DNA from: Caprimulgus europaeus
Taxonomy: Eukaryota > Chordata > Aves > Caprimulgiformes > Caprimulgidae
Length of the DNA stretch: 64,000 bases
Reading direction: 5' to 3'
NCBI GenBank assembly: GCA_907165065.1
Contig: OU015523.1
Span: 23,897,834 to 23,961,833 of the forward strand
The translations under genes and the position numbers were made by a program. Under the pieces are notes generated by a model that had not been told where the DNA came from, did not search any database, and saw only the letters and a program-made list of their open reading frames with translations. Below, one piece after another: positions 11,740 through 23,372 of the stretch. The number at the start of each line of letters is the position of its first letter. Within the stretch, counting starts at the first letter, position 1.

Positions 11740-14268
11740 AACTTAAATGCCTGTATGCTAATTCACGTAGCAGGGGGAATAAACAAGAGGAGTTGGAGAT
11801 GTATGCGTGCCTGCAGGGCTACGACGTGATTGGCATCACGATGGTAGGATGGCTCCGATGACTGGAGTGGTGGAAGGATACAGGTTCTTCAGGAAGGACA
11901 GGCAGGGGAGATGAGGAGGGGGTGTTGCCCTCTATGTCAACAATCGGCTGGAGTGTATGGAGCTCCACCTGGGTATGGATGAGGAGCTAACCAAGATCTT
12001 ATGGGTCAGGATTAAAGGGAAGGCAGGGAAAGGGGATGTTACAGTGGGAATCTCAGGCTGCCAGACCAGGGAGACCAAGCAGATGAGGCCCTCTATAGGC
12101 AGATAGGAGCAGCCTCACATTCACAAGCCCTGGTCCTCATGGGGGACTTCAACCACCCTGATATCTGTTGGAGGGTCAACACAGCAGGCCACAAACAAAC
12201 CAAGTGGATCCTGGAATGCTTCGATGACTATTTCCTTCTGAGAAAAGGAAAACTAGGGATAATGTGGGCCCTCTCCAGAGGGCAATGGGAGATCTGGTCA
12301 CCTGGGACATTGAGAAGGCTGGGGTGTTCTATGATTTTTTTGTCTCAGTCTTCACCAGCAAGGACTTGTGCCACACTGCCCAAGTCCTAGAAATCCAAGG
12401 AAGGGTCCAGGAGAATGAAAATCTGCCCACTATAGGAGAAGCTCAGGTTCGGGAGCACCTAAGGAACTGGAAGGTGCACAAGTCCATGGGACCTGATGGG
12501 ATGCACCCACAGGTCCTGAGGAAACTGGCAAATGAAGTTGTAAAACCACCATCCATCCTATTTGAGAAGTCTTGGCAATCCGGTGATGTTCTTGCAGACT
12601 GGAAATGGGAGAACATAACCCACATTTCTAAAAAAGGAAACAAGGAAGACTCGGGGAACTACAGGCTGGTCAGTCTCACCTCAGTGCTGAGAGCGACGGA
12701 GGACACTATGCGAGCCGGCTCAATGTGAGTGATAAGCATAGTTCACTTTATTGCTCTCATTAAGCCATATTTATACCGGCTACGATAATTATTCCTACTA
12801 GTCCTTTGCTAATTAGCTTAAGCTCAAAACGTTACATTTACATGGTCCTCCTACTTGCGGTTTAACGGTAAAGCATTCGCTACATTTTTCACACACTTAC
12901 TTTCTCAAGGTTGTTTACCAGATTGAGATAAAGTCGCAGTGTCAGTATTCAGTACCTTTCCACTGTGGCCTGCTGAGTGTTAGACCAGACTTCTGCTCGT
13001 ACAACTATTCTGCGAATCCATGTCCTTGCTCTCTGAGCCATTCCCCAACACAGTGCCAGGCAAGATCATGGAGCAGATACTCCTAGAAACTATGGTAAGG
13101 CACATGGAGAATGAGAAGGTGATTGGTGACAACCAGCACGGCTTCACCAAGGGAAAATCGTGCCTCACCAATCTGGTGGCCTTTTATGATGGGGTTACAG
13201 CATTGGTAGATAAAGGTAAAGCAACTGACATAACCTACCTGGACTTGTGCAAGGTGTTTGACACTCTCCCGCATGACACCCTTGTCTCTAAATTGGAAAT
13301 GTGGTTTTGATGGATGGACCACTCTGTGGATAATGAATTGGCTGGATGGTCACACTCAAAGAGTTGTGGTCAACACTTCAATGTTCAAGTGGAAACTAGT
13401 GATGAGTGGTGTCACTCAAGGGCTGGTATTGGGGCCAGTAATATTCAATAACTGTCAGAGACATGGACAGTGGGATTGAGGGCACCCTCAGCAAGCTTGC
13501 CAACACCAAGCTATGTGGTGTGGTTGGCATGCTGGAGGGACAGGACGTCATCCAGAAGGACCTTGACAGGCTTGAGAGGTGGGCCTGTGCTAACCACATG
13601 AAGTTCAACAAGGCCAAATGCAAGGTCCTCCATCTGGGTTGGGGCAATCCCAAACATAATTACAGGCTGCACGATGAGTGGATTGAGACCACTTGAGCTC
13701 CGAAGAGAAGGACTTGGGGGTGGTGTTGAAAAAAAAGTTCAACATGAGCTAGCAATGTGCGCTTGCAGCCCAGAAGGCCAACTGTAGCCAGCAGGTGGAG
13801 GGAGGTGATTCTCCCCCTCTGCTCTGGTAAGGCCCCACCTGGAGTAGTGTCCAGTTCTGGAGCCCCCAGCACAAGAAAGACATGGACCGGTTAGGAGAAG
13901 TCCAGAAGAGGGCCACAAGGATGACCCAAGGGCTGGAGCACCTTTCCTATGAGGACAGGCTGAGACAGTTGGGGCTGTCTAGCCTGGGAAGGAGAAGACT
14001 TATGGGAGATCTTATAGCGGCCTTCCAATACCTGAAGACAGCCTACAAGAAAGCTGGGGAGGGACTTTTTACAAGGGCAGGTAGTGATAGAACAAGGGGA
14101 AATGGGTTTAAACTGGAAGAGGGTAGATTTAGACTAGATATGAGGAAAGAATTATTTACTGTGAGAGTGGTCAGACACTGGAACAGGTTGCCCAAGGAAG
14201 TTGTGAATGCCCCCTCTGTGGAAGTTTTTAAAGCCAGGTTGGATGAGGTTTTGAGCAACCTGATCTAG
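11740..14268 (+). pseudogene. CR1-B ORF2 remnant (endonuclease and reverse transcriptase)
   Basis: Encodes pieces of the CR1 endonuclease-reverse transcriptase: an endonuclease start (YANSRSRGNKQEELE, near 11755), GDFNHPDICW near 12142, an RT N-terminal block ([13 protein letters not shown], near 12483), motif A region ([11 protein letters not shown], near 13237) and an intact C-terminal block of about 128 codons (13882-14268). Motif C is damaged: near 13498 the frame reads KLANTKL, where the sibling CR1-C has FADDTKL, so the Asp pair is lost through a 3-base deletion plus substitution. Together with frameshifts and the solo LTR inside it, this makes the ORF non-functional. Confidence 0.88.
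12688..13050 (-). mobile_element. 363-bp ERVK-like solo LTR in CR1-B
   Basis: Flanked by a perfect 6-base target duplication CAGTGC at 12682-12687 and 13051-13056. Read on the minus strand it begins TGTTGGGG and ends CTCTCA, the TG...CA ends of an LTR. It contains a TATAAATA box near 12769-12776 and an AATAAA signal near 12749-12754, about 20 bases apart in the usual order. The 6-base duplication and short length fit class II (ERVK/alpharetrovirus-like) integrase. The CR1 ORF2 text on the two sides is contiguous, so the exact insertion point is certain. No internal viral genes remain: the provirus has collapsed to one LTR. Confidence 0.93.
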
Positions 14269-14349
14269 TGGAAAGTGTCCCTGCTCATGGCAGGGGGGTT
14301 GGAAATAGATGATCTTTAAGTTCCCTTCCAACCCTAACCATTCTATGAT

Positions 14350-17300
14350 TATTTAAGTTTTGGATTATTTGAAAAAAATACTATAAAATTAGTCTTATTT
14401 CTACTGGTGTAGAGGATTTTGTAAGGATAACTTCTCCTTTAGGCACGATCTATTGAAACTGGGCATGGTAGTTGCAGTGGTTTAAAATGCTAACAAGCCT
14501 TGGTGGATGGAAAGCATTGATCAAACACAGTGAGAACAAATGCATGTTGCCAGTATTCTCTCATGCTGTGAGGCAAATAATACTTTCAGACTAATTTGGA
14601 CTGTGAATTTCTTTCCTAGTGTGGAGATTATTTTTTATCTGTTGTATTTTCAAATGTATGAATGGGAAGGTAAGTGGTTTTCTCATGTTTTCCTCACATT
14701 TCTTTTTGCACCACTTATGGCTGAAGAACCAGCCCTAAGGAGGCTATATATAAGCCCCCCCTATTGGTTTTCATCCGTGAGGCACCCACTGTGTTTGGCT
14801 CATATGCTGGAAGTAAAAAGTGGAGAAAAAATAAAGTTTTAGCTTAGAAAAGAAAGTCTTAAAATTAATTTTTCAAATCAGTTCATTTTATAGGTGTGTG
14901 TGTTTTTTAATTTTTTTTTAAAATCTCATGTCCCTCCATTAGAGTAGAACTGCATCACTTTTACCTAACTTGCTTCTGTAGACATCTGAGAATTTAAAAT
15001 GCTTACAAACTATTTCTAACAGTTGAAATACAGCATGCTGAAAACTTTAGCCTACACCACGTGGCAATGCACCTTGGATATATTATCAAAATACACACAC
15101 ATCTCCCTACATATATATATATATATAAAATCTGCAGGCCTCTCTCTATATATAGGCATGCAGATTAAAAAAAAAAAAGTACAATGCAAAAATAGAATCA
15201 TAAAGCTAGTTCACAATGACCTCTAAATATAATTAAATCAATGGTTTGTAAAAGAATTTTTTATTTTATACTGTTACATTTCATTACTTTAACTGCAAGA
15301 TAAACTGCCTTTTAAATTAAAATGAAAAAGCTATTATTAACTAGAATAATGACATCAATGCAATTTTTAAAACCTCAGCTTCCAAATATTTATTCTTGTG
15401 GTTAATAGCATTCTTATTGTGCTAAGTTCAGCTTTAACATTATATAATCTAAACAAAATGAGAAGCTGTAAGTGTGCAATACCAAGTACAAGAAATTAAT
15501 TTTACAAAAAAACTTAACTACTATGTTTTGCTGTAGCTAAGCTATTATAAATTATCCTTATGGAAAATAAAATGAAAGTATGCAGTACAGTCTATTATAA
15601 AATCTTTTCCATTTTAGATGCACTTAAAAGACCAAAGCACTAAATGCTACTGGCTGAATTGTAAGCACATCGAAACACAAACACATCGCTCTAAGCTATA
15701 AGATTGTATTTCTATGCTATTTTTTTTTAAGATTGAAGTTGTTCATTATTTCGGGTTTTTTATAAAATATATGTTGGATAGTATAGAGGTGCACTTTAGC
15801 AATGTGAAGTTGGATTATGACAAATCTGCAAAGTTTGACTATGCAAACTTTGTCTCTGTCTTTGTGCCATCCTCATAACCAAAAAGATGTGCCACTATTG
15901 TGGAATCCTAGTTTTACAGTGGTGGAATGATTTAAAGAAGAAATACATAATTAAACTTCTATACCGTCCATATTATTGCTGAATTAAGGCAAATTGGGAG
16001 TAGGGGATTCTCAAACTGTTTTAGTCTCTACATAAGAAATATATTCCTATATGCAAAGCAGTACTGATACTGAGGCAGAGGGTATAGTGGAGGAAAAGGG
16101 TAAGTATAAGTCATAACTACATGCTGGCAATCATTATTCAAGACTGCCACTAGTTACAGTGACGTCTTTTCAAGGTCTAAGGTACCTGGCTTGCTGTTGT
16201 GTAGGATTTGCTGACCTGTAGGAAAGGAAACAGACTGGGAAAACTACTCAAGAGCTACCCCAATGACTATGAATAGAAACACATTTCCCCTGGCCAGTAA
16301 ACTGATGTTAGGATGAGAATTGAGGTGACTCATTTGCCATGGCAAGGGAAAGCGTAACCACCTTGGATGGAGTATCTAGGCAACTGGGAGCTGTAGTATG
16401 TTAAACAACTGCTTAAATGTTTAAAGATAGGTTACATAAATTGGAACCTGTTTGTCAAAGCTCCTGGAGCATCCTGAGATGGTCCCTGCATACCTGAGCT
16501 TGCCTCCTACCAGAGTTGTGTCTTGCCCCCGTAAAGGTTTCAGTCCCAGGAAAAATCAAACTTTTAGTGCAATAATGAGCTCAGTAGTTTCCTAAAAGAA
16601 ATGTTGATCAAGTCGTTATTTGTAGGTTCTGGTCATCTAGCAATCTCAACAAATTTTATTAATCCCATACCATTAGAAGGACATACACTGCTTTTACAGT
16701 TTAATTATCGAAAGTATGCTACGTAAAATAACATGCGTATCATGCTGTAGCTATTGCATTATTAAATACAATAATCAGTGAAAATCAACAACCTCCAATA
16801 GTAATAAACTTCTAATAGGTCTTCACTTCTTATGCCAACAGAATTTAAAGTAGAGTCAAAGTGCAATTACTACCATCTTAAGTGTTTTTTGTGAGGAGTC
16901 CCTTTTTATCATGTCTTGTACTTGAAAATAGTATGTTTTCTGTACATTCATAAAAAGAATGGTAGAGCAATGATATTCAGTCTGTATTTTATTTATTCTT
17001 TGGTTTAAAAATATGTAATTAAGGTATTCAAGTCACCTAGGTCTATTTATCTGTCAGTCTATCAGAACAGATTGTGAACAAAACAATATGCATCTTTAAT
17101 AAGATTATTCACATGAGTAAAGTTATGACAAACTTGGAAGTGCTGGACTGACATCTTGTTTGTTTTATCCTGATTTTCCACTGTTTTCCTACTTTCAAAA
17201 TGTCTTTTTTATCAGAATTCTGCACTGCAAGGACTACTATCTCATATGCCATGATTCAGTGTGGGATACGATCATCTGACTTTTCATTCATTAGAGTGTA

Positions 17301-18653
17301 TGTTCCAGTGCTCCTTCCACCCAACCCTCTTCCTATCACTTCTCCTTTTTTGAAATATCCTTGGAAAATACCTGGTTTTTTACACTTCCCAGAAAAGAGA
17401 TTATTTTTCAAAAAATACAGTCTGCTGGGTGTATTTGTATTTTGCAGAAAGTATATATATGTATATATATATATTTTGAATATAGAACATTGTTTTTCTG
17501 CATGTGGGATTAACATAAAGCCCCAGTTACCCATGGGAGGAGGAGGAAGCAAAATGTTATAATTGGTTAGCCTTGTGAACACAAACAAAAGCAAATTCAG
17601 TCTATATCTGGGTTCAATGCCACCTTTCCCTCTCAAAAAAACTCCCCCACTTTTCAGCAATAAATTTATTTAATGATACAAGAAAGAATGCTTCAGCACT
17701 CAGATCTGATAGGAGGATGTGTCAGCTTCTTGTTGAACAATTATACTACTTTGTGTGAACTCCAGCAGTGCAACAAGCTAAACTGAACTGATGCTGTGCT
17801 GTTTTGTAGAGCTGGGGTTTTTTAACTGGTTTTAGAATCTGAAAATATAAGTTCTTCTAAAGATGCTACCTACATATACATGTGTATATATTTATACATA
17901 TTTATATATACGTATATGTTCACATATCTTTTCAATAAACTACTAGAAAATTGTATGTAGGAACATTGTAGGGAGAAGCAAGCAACCACTTGGGTCAGGC
18001 AGGATGTTTTCTAGACCCTTGTGAAGTCATGCATATGTTACGCTGTCTTATTGAATGGAGAAAATATTTAGCCAACTGCGTATGAAAAAGGCAAAAGACA
18101 AGGGAATGATCCAGTTCTACAGAAATGAAAGGATATAGGGACTCAGTGAAGTACTGTTCCTATGAGTATTATCAAGTGGGACATCTCCTTAGCACATGCT
18201 TTAAAGGGAAGGCAAGTGCTGCTGGGAAGAAAAGGTGGGGGACATTTTGTGTAGTCAGAGCAGGTAGTTATGATATCATGATATGGTGTTGGGGAAGGAA
18301 GAAGATGGAAAAATGTATTATGCAAAGGTAGTAATAGAAAAAGTGACATGTGGGTACAAAGAATTACTAAAAAGGAGAACTACATCAAGGCTTTCTGTGT
18401 ACTTGTCCTATTGTGCCTCTGTTTTTATCAAGTCATGCATTATTTTGAATATTCTGTTTCCTTTTGCATGCTTTACCTTCTGCACCAGCTTTGCTATAAA
18501 AGTATTTCTGTTATTCCTCTTGCATAACTTCATGATGAACTTCAGTAACTTGTGATGGTCTCCTAAATTGTGACAATATATCGTGCATATAGACCCTTAT
18601 ATTCATGTGCATGTATGATGCATACATATGCCATGTATAAAGACTTCACTCCT
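14350..18653. other. AT-rich unique sequence with dinucleotide runs
   Basis: No recognisable transposon or gene. Contains TA-rich runs near 15107-15127, 17451-17474 and 17871-17933. A 9-base inverted repeat with a 6-base loop lies at 15829-15852. A weak splice-like block at 14620-14669 was considered and not accepted. Confidence 0.45.
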
Positions 18654-18707
18654 CTTAGGGTGCATATAGAAGCAGAATAACTTAGGGTGCATATAGAAGC
18701 AGAATAA
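18654..18707. repeat. Perfect 27-bp tandem duplication
   Basis: Two identical 27-base units (18654-18680 and 18681-18707), each beginning CTTAGGGTGC and ending CAGAATAA, abut exactly. Identity of both units points to a recent slippage or repair duplication. Confidence 0.97.
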
Positions 18708-20160
18708 CTCTCTCCTTGAATAACTGACGTGTCTCCCAGACACCAGGGTATTCTGTGATGAGACTGTATGCGTGTTTCTAGTTTAACTTTCAAAAGTTTA
18801 GTGATATAGGAACCTAATTTAAAAGACTTTCATTTCAATTCAGCGAAGTATAGTAGAAAAATTAGCTGAAATGCTGCATAAGCTCTGATGTTTTCTAACA
18901 CTCTAGGCAGTAGGTGAGATTTACAGCTTCAGGATATGGTCAGTCTTTTCTCATAAGCAGTTTCTTGGCTTGCTCAGAGGAATGCCTCAAATTCTGTAAA
19001 GCTCTCCCCTGCTTGGCACTAGAGCTGTCTGCCACCTCCATTAGAACATCACATGCAGCTATAATTCTCATTTTCTCTGCTAGTGATATGAAAGAGCTCT
19101 CCTCAAAAGCAGCTTTGCTTCAAGGGGTGTGTATATGTCTTGTTACATACAATTTCTTCTGTACCCTTTTCTGTTTAAACAGATCTAGCTACTTGGACTT
19201 TTCATCATATGGATCTGAATATCAAACTAATTTGTAAAGCTCAAATGTGTTAATTAATAATTCATAAATGAATGGAGACTTCTCTTTAGTTTTCATCTGT
19301 GAAAATACTAACACAGAGAGTTCACCAATCTCACTCTAAAACTTAAAATGTAAATCAGCTCAAACCAATCACCTGCTGAATATTGCAACATGAGAAAAGT
19401 TTTTGAGTTAGGAACTGGAAATTGAATGCCATGATTTCATGCAGGATTCATGCCAAGGTCTCTGCTGAGATGGGATGAGTTTTCTATCAAACAGTTAAGA
19501 AAAGGAGGAAAAGCTGATTATTTTTACCTGAATTTTGCTTTTGTGTTCATGCAGTTGAGAAGACTCACACCTCCCCATTGCTATAGCATTGTGGTGTTAA
19601 ATGTTAGCTCACATGCATTTTTGTTTTGTTTTAAATTAAACAGATATTATTTTGTTAATTATATACTGATGACTTTATAAATGTCTTAAAAGAGATTTCA
19701 TATCCCTTGTCAATTTGACTAAAAGCTACTTGAGTTTATACAGAGAGTTCCAGGAAATCAAAACCTGTTACAAAATGAGCTTTTCCAAAATGGGCCTGAG
19801 TAGTTAAGTTGTTTGTAGCAAATATTTTGCTGTTTGTTAACAGTTGTTAAAAGAGGGGTTTTTTTACAATATTTGATCTCTTACTTATGGACGAGAAGAG
19901 TCTGGGAGTTTACTGGCCCATGGTGAATTGGGGGTTGCCATTGGACATCTAGGGAAAGGCCATGGATTCCAGCTGATTCAAAGACTCGTGTTTTCCACCT
20001 GTATGAAATGAAGTCTGGAAAGGTATAGTTTAGCTAGTAATAAGGAAGAACTTGGATCTGATGAAAGTAAAGCTAGCAAGGAGGGAAGGTCTTGTTCTTG
20101 AGCATACTTGAGTTCAGACCCAACAGGAATGCAGAAAAATGGGAGTCTGTCAGTACAGGG
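18708..20160. other. Unique sequence, nothing recognised
   Basis: Short open frames at 18914-19237 and 19450-19680 lack recognisable domains. No repeat family was recognised. Confidence 0.4.
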
Positions 20161-20164
20161 ATGA

Positions 20165-20230
20165 ATAATAGAATTGTTTTTTTGGAAAAGACCTTTAAGA
20201 TCATTTGAGCCCAAATGTAGAGAGGGACCT
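20165..20230 (-). mobile_element. Possible very short CR1 3'-end fragment
   Basis: The text AATAGAATTG, then TTGGAAAAGACCTTTAAGA, resembles the end of a CR1 3' UTR in minus orientation (the typical ATAGAAT...GGAAAAGACC...AAGATCAT order). Only about 65 bases are recognisable and they are diverged, so this is tentative. Confidence 0.45.
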
Positions 20231-22774
20231 GTCCTGACCACAGGAAAGAGGGGAGAAGGAACGGCTCACGGGAAGGTTGGTGGGCTGAGAGATGAGCCTG
20301 AAAGTCATGCTACCCCCATGGCAGATGAATTGAACAGACCAAGCTAATGACCAGTGGATCTTCTGATGCTTCACTGGCCATTAGACTCTTTTGGGACACT
20401 AGTAATTTATTGCTCATCATTGTTGACAAGATGTTATGGTAATATTAAACCTTCTGAATATGGGGAGAGGGGGATTCCAAGTAGCTGTTGGCATTTTGAT
20501 GGCTATTTTACACTTCAGGCAGGAGCAATTTACTGTGCAGCTCACATTCCTGGTCTAGTTGCGCATGCCCTGGCTGTATTGCCCAATAAGGACTTGGGCT
20601 AATGCTGTTCTTTTATGGCCTATGGTTTGCTTTGAAAGGAACATAGGAGCGTGGTTGTGAAAGGGAGCCTGATTTGCTATAAGAGATCATTGAGGCTGGA
20701 TAACTAGAGCATATAGCATCCATGTATTTTGTTCACAATGCCAGTGCAACTGTTGAAAGACCAGTACTGGGGCACTGAATATATTTGCTTCCCCCCAAAA
20801 TAAATGCACATCTCTTTGTGGTGATAGCTATTTTACTCTGCATTAACAAAGGACCTTCTCAGTGGTGAGAGAATTAATTCTTTGCTTAGGCTGGTTATCA
20901 GCTCTAGGATTCAGGTCTCCAGCTTGATCAATGTAGATAGACAGCTGTGCTGCAGTGAGGTTTGACTGATGTGTATGAGGTTGGAAGTTTCTGCATGCCC
21001 AGGACCACTTTGAGAGTTATGACCTTGCTTTGCTCTAAACATCCAGAGCTACAGGGGAGTGAAATTTTAGCATGTAGATGAGATGGGCTGAAACCCACCT
21101 CCAAGGCATAAACCTGTTGTTTCATTAAAAAAAAAAAAAATCCATTTATTTTTTTTCACTACAGTTTTCTTTCTAACTGGCAGAATGAAAACACTTCATT
21201 CTAAGAAACATGAAAAATTGGTGGTGAGGCAATACAGTGAAATCTGCTCATTATGTGGCCTGAACAAGACTTTTTTTTTTTTTTTTTTGTTTTGTTTTTT
21301 CTTTTCCTGTTTGTATTAGAACTTTCATGGCTCAGTTTGACAAGGCTACTACTTTGTGCTGGAACATGTAGCGAACAGTGACAATAATTCTAAGAAGTTA
21401 GAGAAGTTTAGTCTTATGCTTCTGGCCAAGTCCTGCAGTTAAGACAAGTGATCAAATCAAGGTACATTTGCAAACAGTGCATTTCAGTCAGCACAGAAAC
21501 CCCCAGATCTGGCAGACACTACTCCATAAGCTTTTATAGCTAGATGAGGATTTTGAGGTTTAGCAATCCATGTTAAGAATTTGGAGTTGAGCAAGTAGAA
21601 AGGAATGCAATTTCTAAGAACAATAAAATCTAAGCGGAATATTACAATAATAATTTGCCAAGAAATCAAAATGGCAATGGGATAGTTGTGGAAGTAGTAT
21701 GATATACCTCAGAAACAAAGTGCTAACTGGTTAGCATTATAATAAAGATATATAATACATTAAAGTTGTGAATTGGACCATGTGTGGGTTCCGTGATAAT
21801 GTATATTTAATCTGTTGTATAAGACATTGATCAGGTTGAGCTTTTCAGATTACAGGAATTTTGATAAGGTAGTTCTGAGATAACGCAATGTGGAAATGAG
21901 GTAGGTTTATTCTTGTTTCACTAATATGTCTCACAGTGTAGCTACATAAATTACATAAATGAGAAAAATATATCTGAAGAATGCTTTGGGAAAACGTTAC
22001 CCAAGATGATATCGCACAGCCTTTTTTAGTCAATTTGTTTTATCAAGCCAAGAGTTGAGAAAAAGGACATCACAAAGTTTTCTTCCATGAAAATGTATTT
22101 TTGCCTAATTAATAGGATTAAATTTACCTATTAATTTCTTCTTAAGTAAATTTTAAATTTTCTGAGACAGATTAAACTCTGCCCAGCCATATACACTTCA
22201 AAAAAGTAACAGTAATTAAATATTATCTAACTCCAGTCTAACCTAATGGTCCTTGTGAGAAATATTATTTTTATTGATCATAGTATGACAAAGAATAGCC
22301 TTTTAATGTATCCTATCCTGGTCATAGTAAAGTGGACACACATTTTGATATCATTATCAGTTTAGACTTGGTAAGTTGTTTTCTAGGCATATACCTTTGA
22401 TCCTAGGTAACATACTGTCTCCATTTCTGTGTTTCCCATTCATGTATTTTTTCTTATAATTCATGTAATGATTAAAAATAAAAGGCAAATTCTTCATCTG
22501 CTCTACGAATAATTCTCTGCCAGAAGAATAGTTTTCTGGAGGATGCCACAGCAGGAATTTCCTCTTTCTATTTATGCAACACAAAAAATTAAAACTCCTG
22601 CTTGTTAATTTATGTGTAAAAACTGCTTCAGTTCACATGCTAAGTGATGCTTCAGCACTTAAGGCTAAATTAGCACTAATCATGTTTGTGTAACTATTGA
22701 CAATTGTTATGACCTCTGGCTTAGTCTTTAAAAAGATAGGCATGTTTCATCTTAGTTATCCATAATTAACATTA
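20231..22774. other. Unique sequence with poly(T)
   Basis: No gene supported. T-rich tract at 21271-21300. An open frame at 20354-20602 contains a chance-looking HIPG motif and is discussed among rejected items. Confidence 0.4.
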
Positions 22775-22779
22775 ATAAT

Positions 22780-23367
22780 TGTCCTTGTTTTTGCTAAGAT
22801 AAGGTTAATTTTCTTCTTAGTAGTTAGAAAGCACTGTGTTTTTGTTTCAGTGAAGATTGTTATGAGAACAATGTTGATAACTACAAGGAAACCGTGCTTG
22901 GTCAGTTTCCAAGAAGAGAGGACTGGAAGCAGGGAGTGGAGAAGAAAAGTATAGCAGTTAGTAAAACCCAAAACTGACGGTTGGATATGCCAATAAGATA
23001 TTCCATATCATATTATGTCGTGTTTAGCATATTAATCAGGGAGGTTAATATACTAAACCAGAAAGGGGGGAAATTCTCTCCCAAATTGCCCAGGCTCTCT
23101 TTTCCAGGATTGCGATTTCATTTTTGGGGTTCCTTTTCACTCCTCTGGGATAATCATCAGCAGGTGGTAAGGAATGGTACTTTGCATCACTCATATATAT
23201 ATAGTTATTATCATTATTACTCATTATTATTTTTTATTTTATTTTTATTCTAATTATTAAATTGTTCTTATCTCAACCTACAAGTCTCCTTACCCTCCCC
23301 CTGGGAGTGGGGGGAGGCTGCGAGTGGCTGTGTCTTGTTTAGCTGCCAGCTAAGTTAAACTATCACA
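22780..23367 (+). mobile_element. ERVL-like solo LTR (copy 2)
   Basis: A diverged second copy of the LTR at 5752-6453. It begins TGTCCTTG and ends CACA and is flanked by a perfect 5-base duplication ATAAT (22775-22779 and 23368-23372), which fits ERVL-type integration. Shared landmarks with copy 1 include GATAAGGTTAATTTTCTT-like text after the start, the short ATT-rich tract near 23208, and ATTAAATTGTTCTTATCTCAA at 23257-23277, which holds the polyadenylation-type signal. There are no internal viral genes. Higher divergence and loss of the simple repeat suggest greater age. Confidence 0.88.
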
Positions 23368-23372
23368 ATAAT

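Larger units (their letters stand above)
10357..14349 (+). mobile_element. Near-complete decayed CR1 LINE (CR1-B) with nested solo LTR
   Basis: Plus-strand CR1 containing, in order, a GC-rich 5' UTR with a CCAAT box (10478-10482), ORF1 remnants (10600-11610), the ORF2 endonuclease (11745-12240), reverse transcriptase (12264-13700) and the C-terminal region (13882-14268). The 3' UTR ends in a degraded tail near 14349. The 5' end aligns by eye with the 5' UTR of CR1-C. It is interrupted at 12688-13050 by an ERVK-like solo LTR. Both ORFs carry stops and frameshifts, so it is older than CR1-C and CR1-D. Start is uncertain by about 20 bases. Confidence 0.92.

Noticed and set aside
14620..14669. 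Exon-like block: TTTCTTTCCTAG acceptor, 50 bases, GTAAGT donor
   Set aside because: Weaker acceptor, length not divisible by three, and two frames open with no recognisable peptide. Far less convincing than 54296-54340.
15829..15852. 9-bp hairpin with 6-base loop as a possible small RNA
   Set aside because: Too short for a microRNA precursor and flanks do not extend the stem.
17256..17660. Minus-strand 134-codon open frame
   Set aside because: Runs through a TA-rich simple repeat and shows no domain.
20354..20602. Open frame ending with a HIPG...HALA stretch, reminiscent of RNase H C-termini in some retroelements
   Set aside because: Only one short motif matches and surrounding frames show no reverse transcriptase or related sequence.
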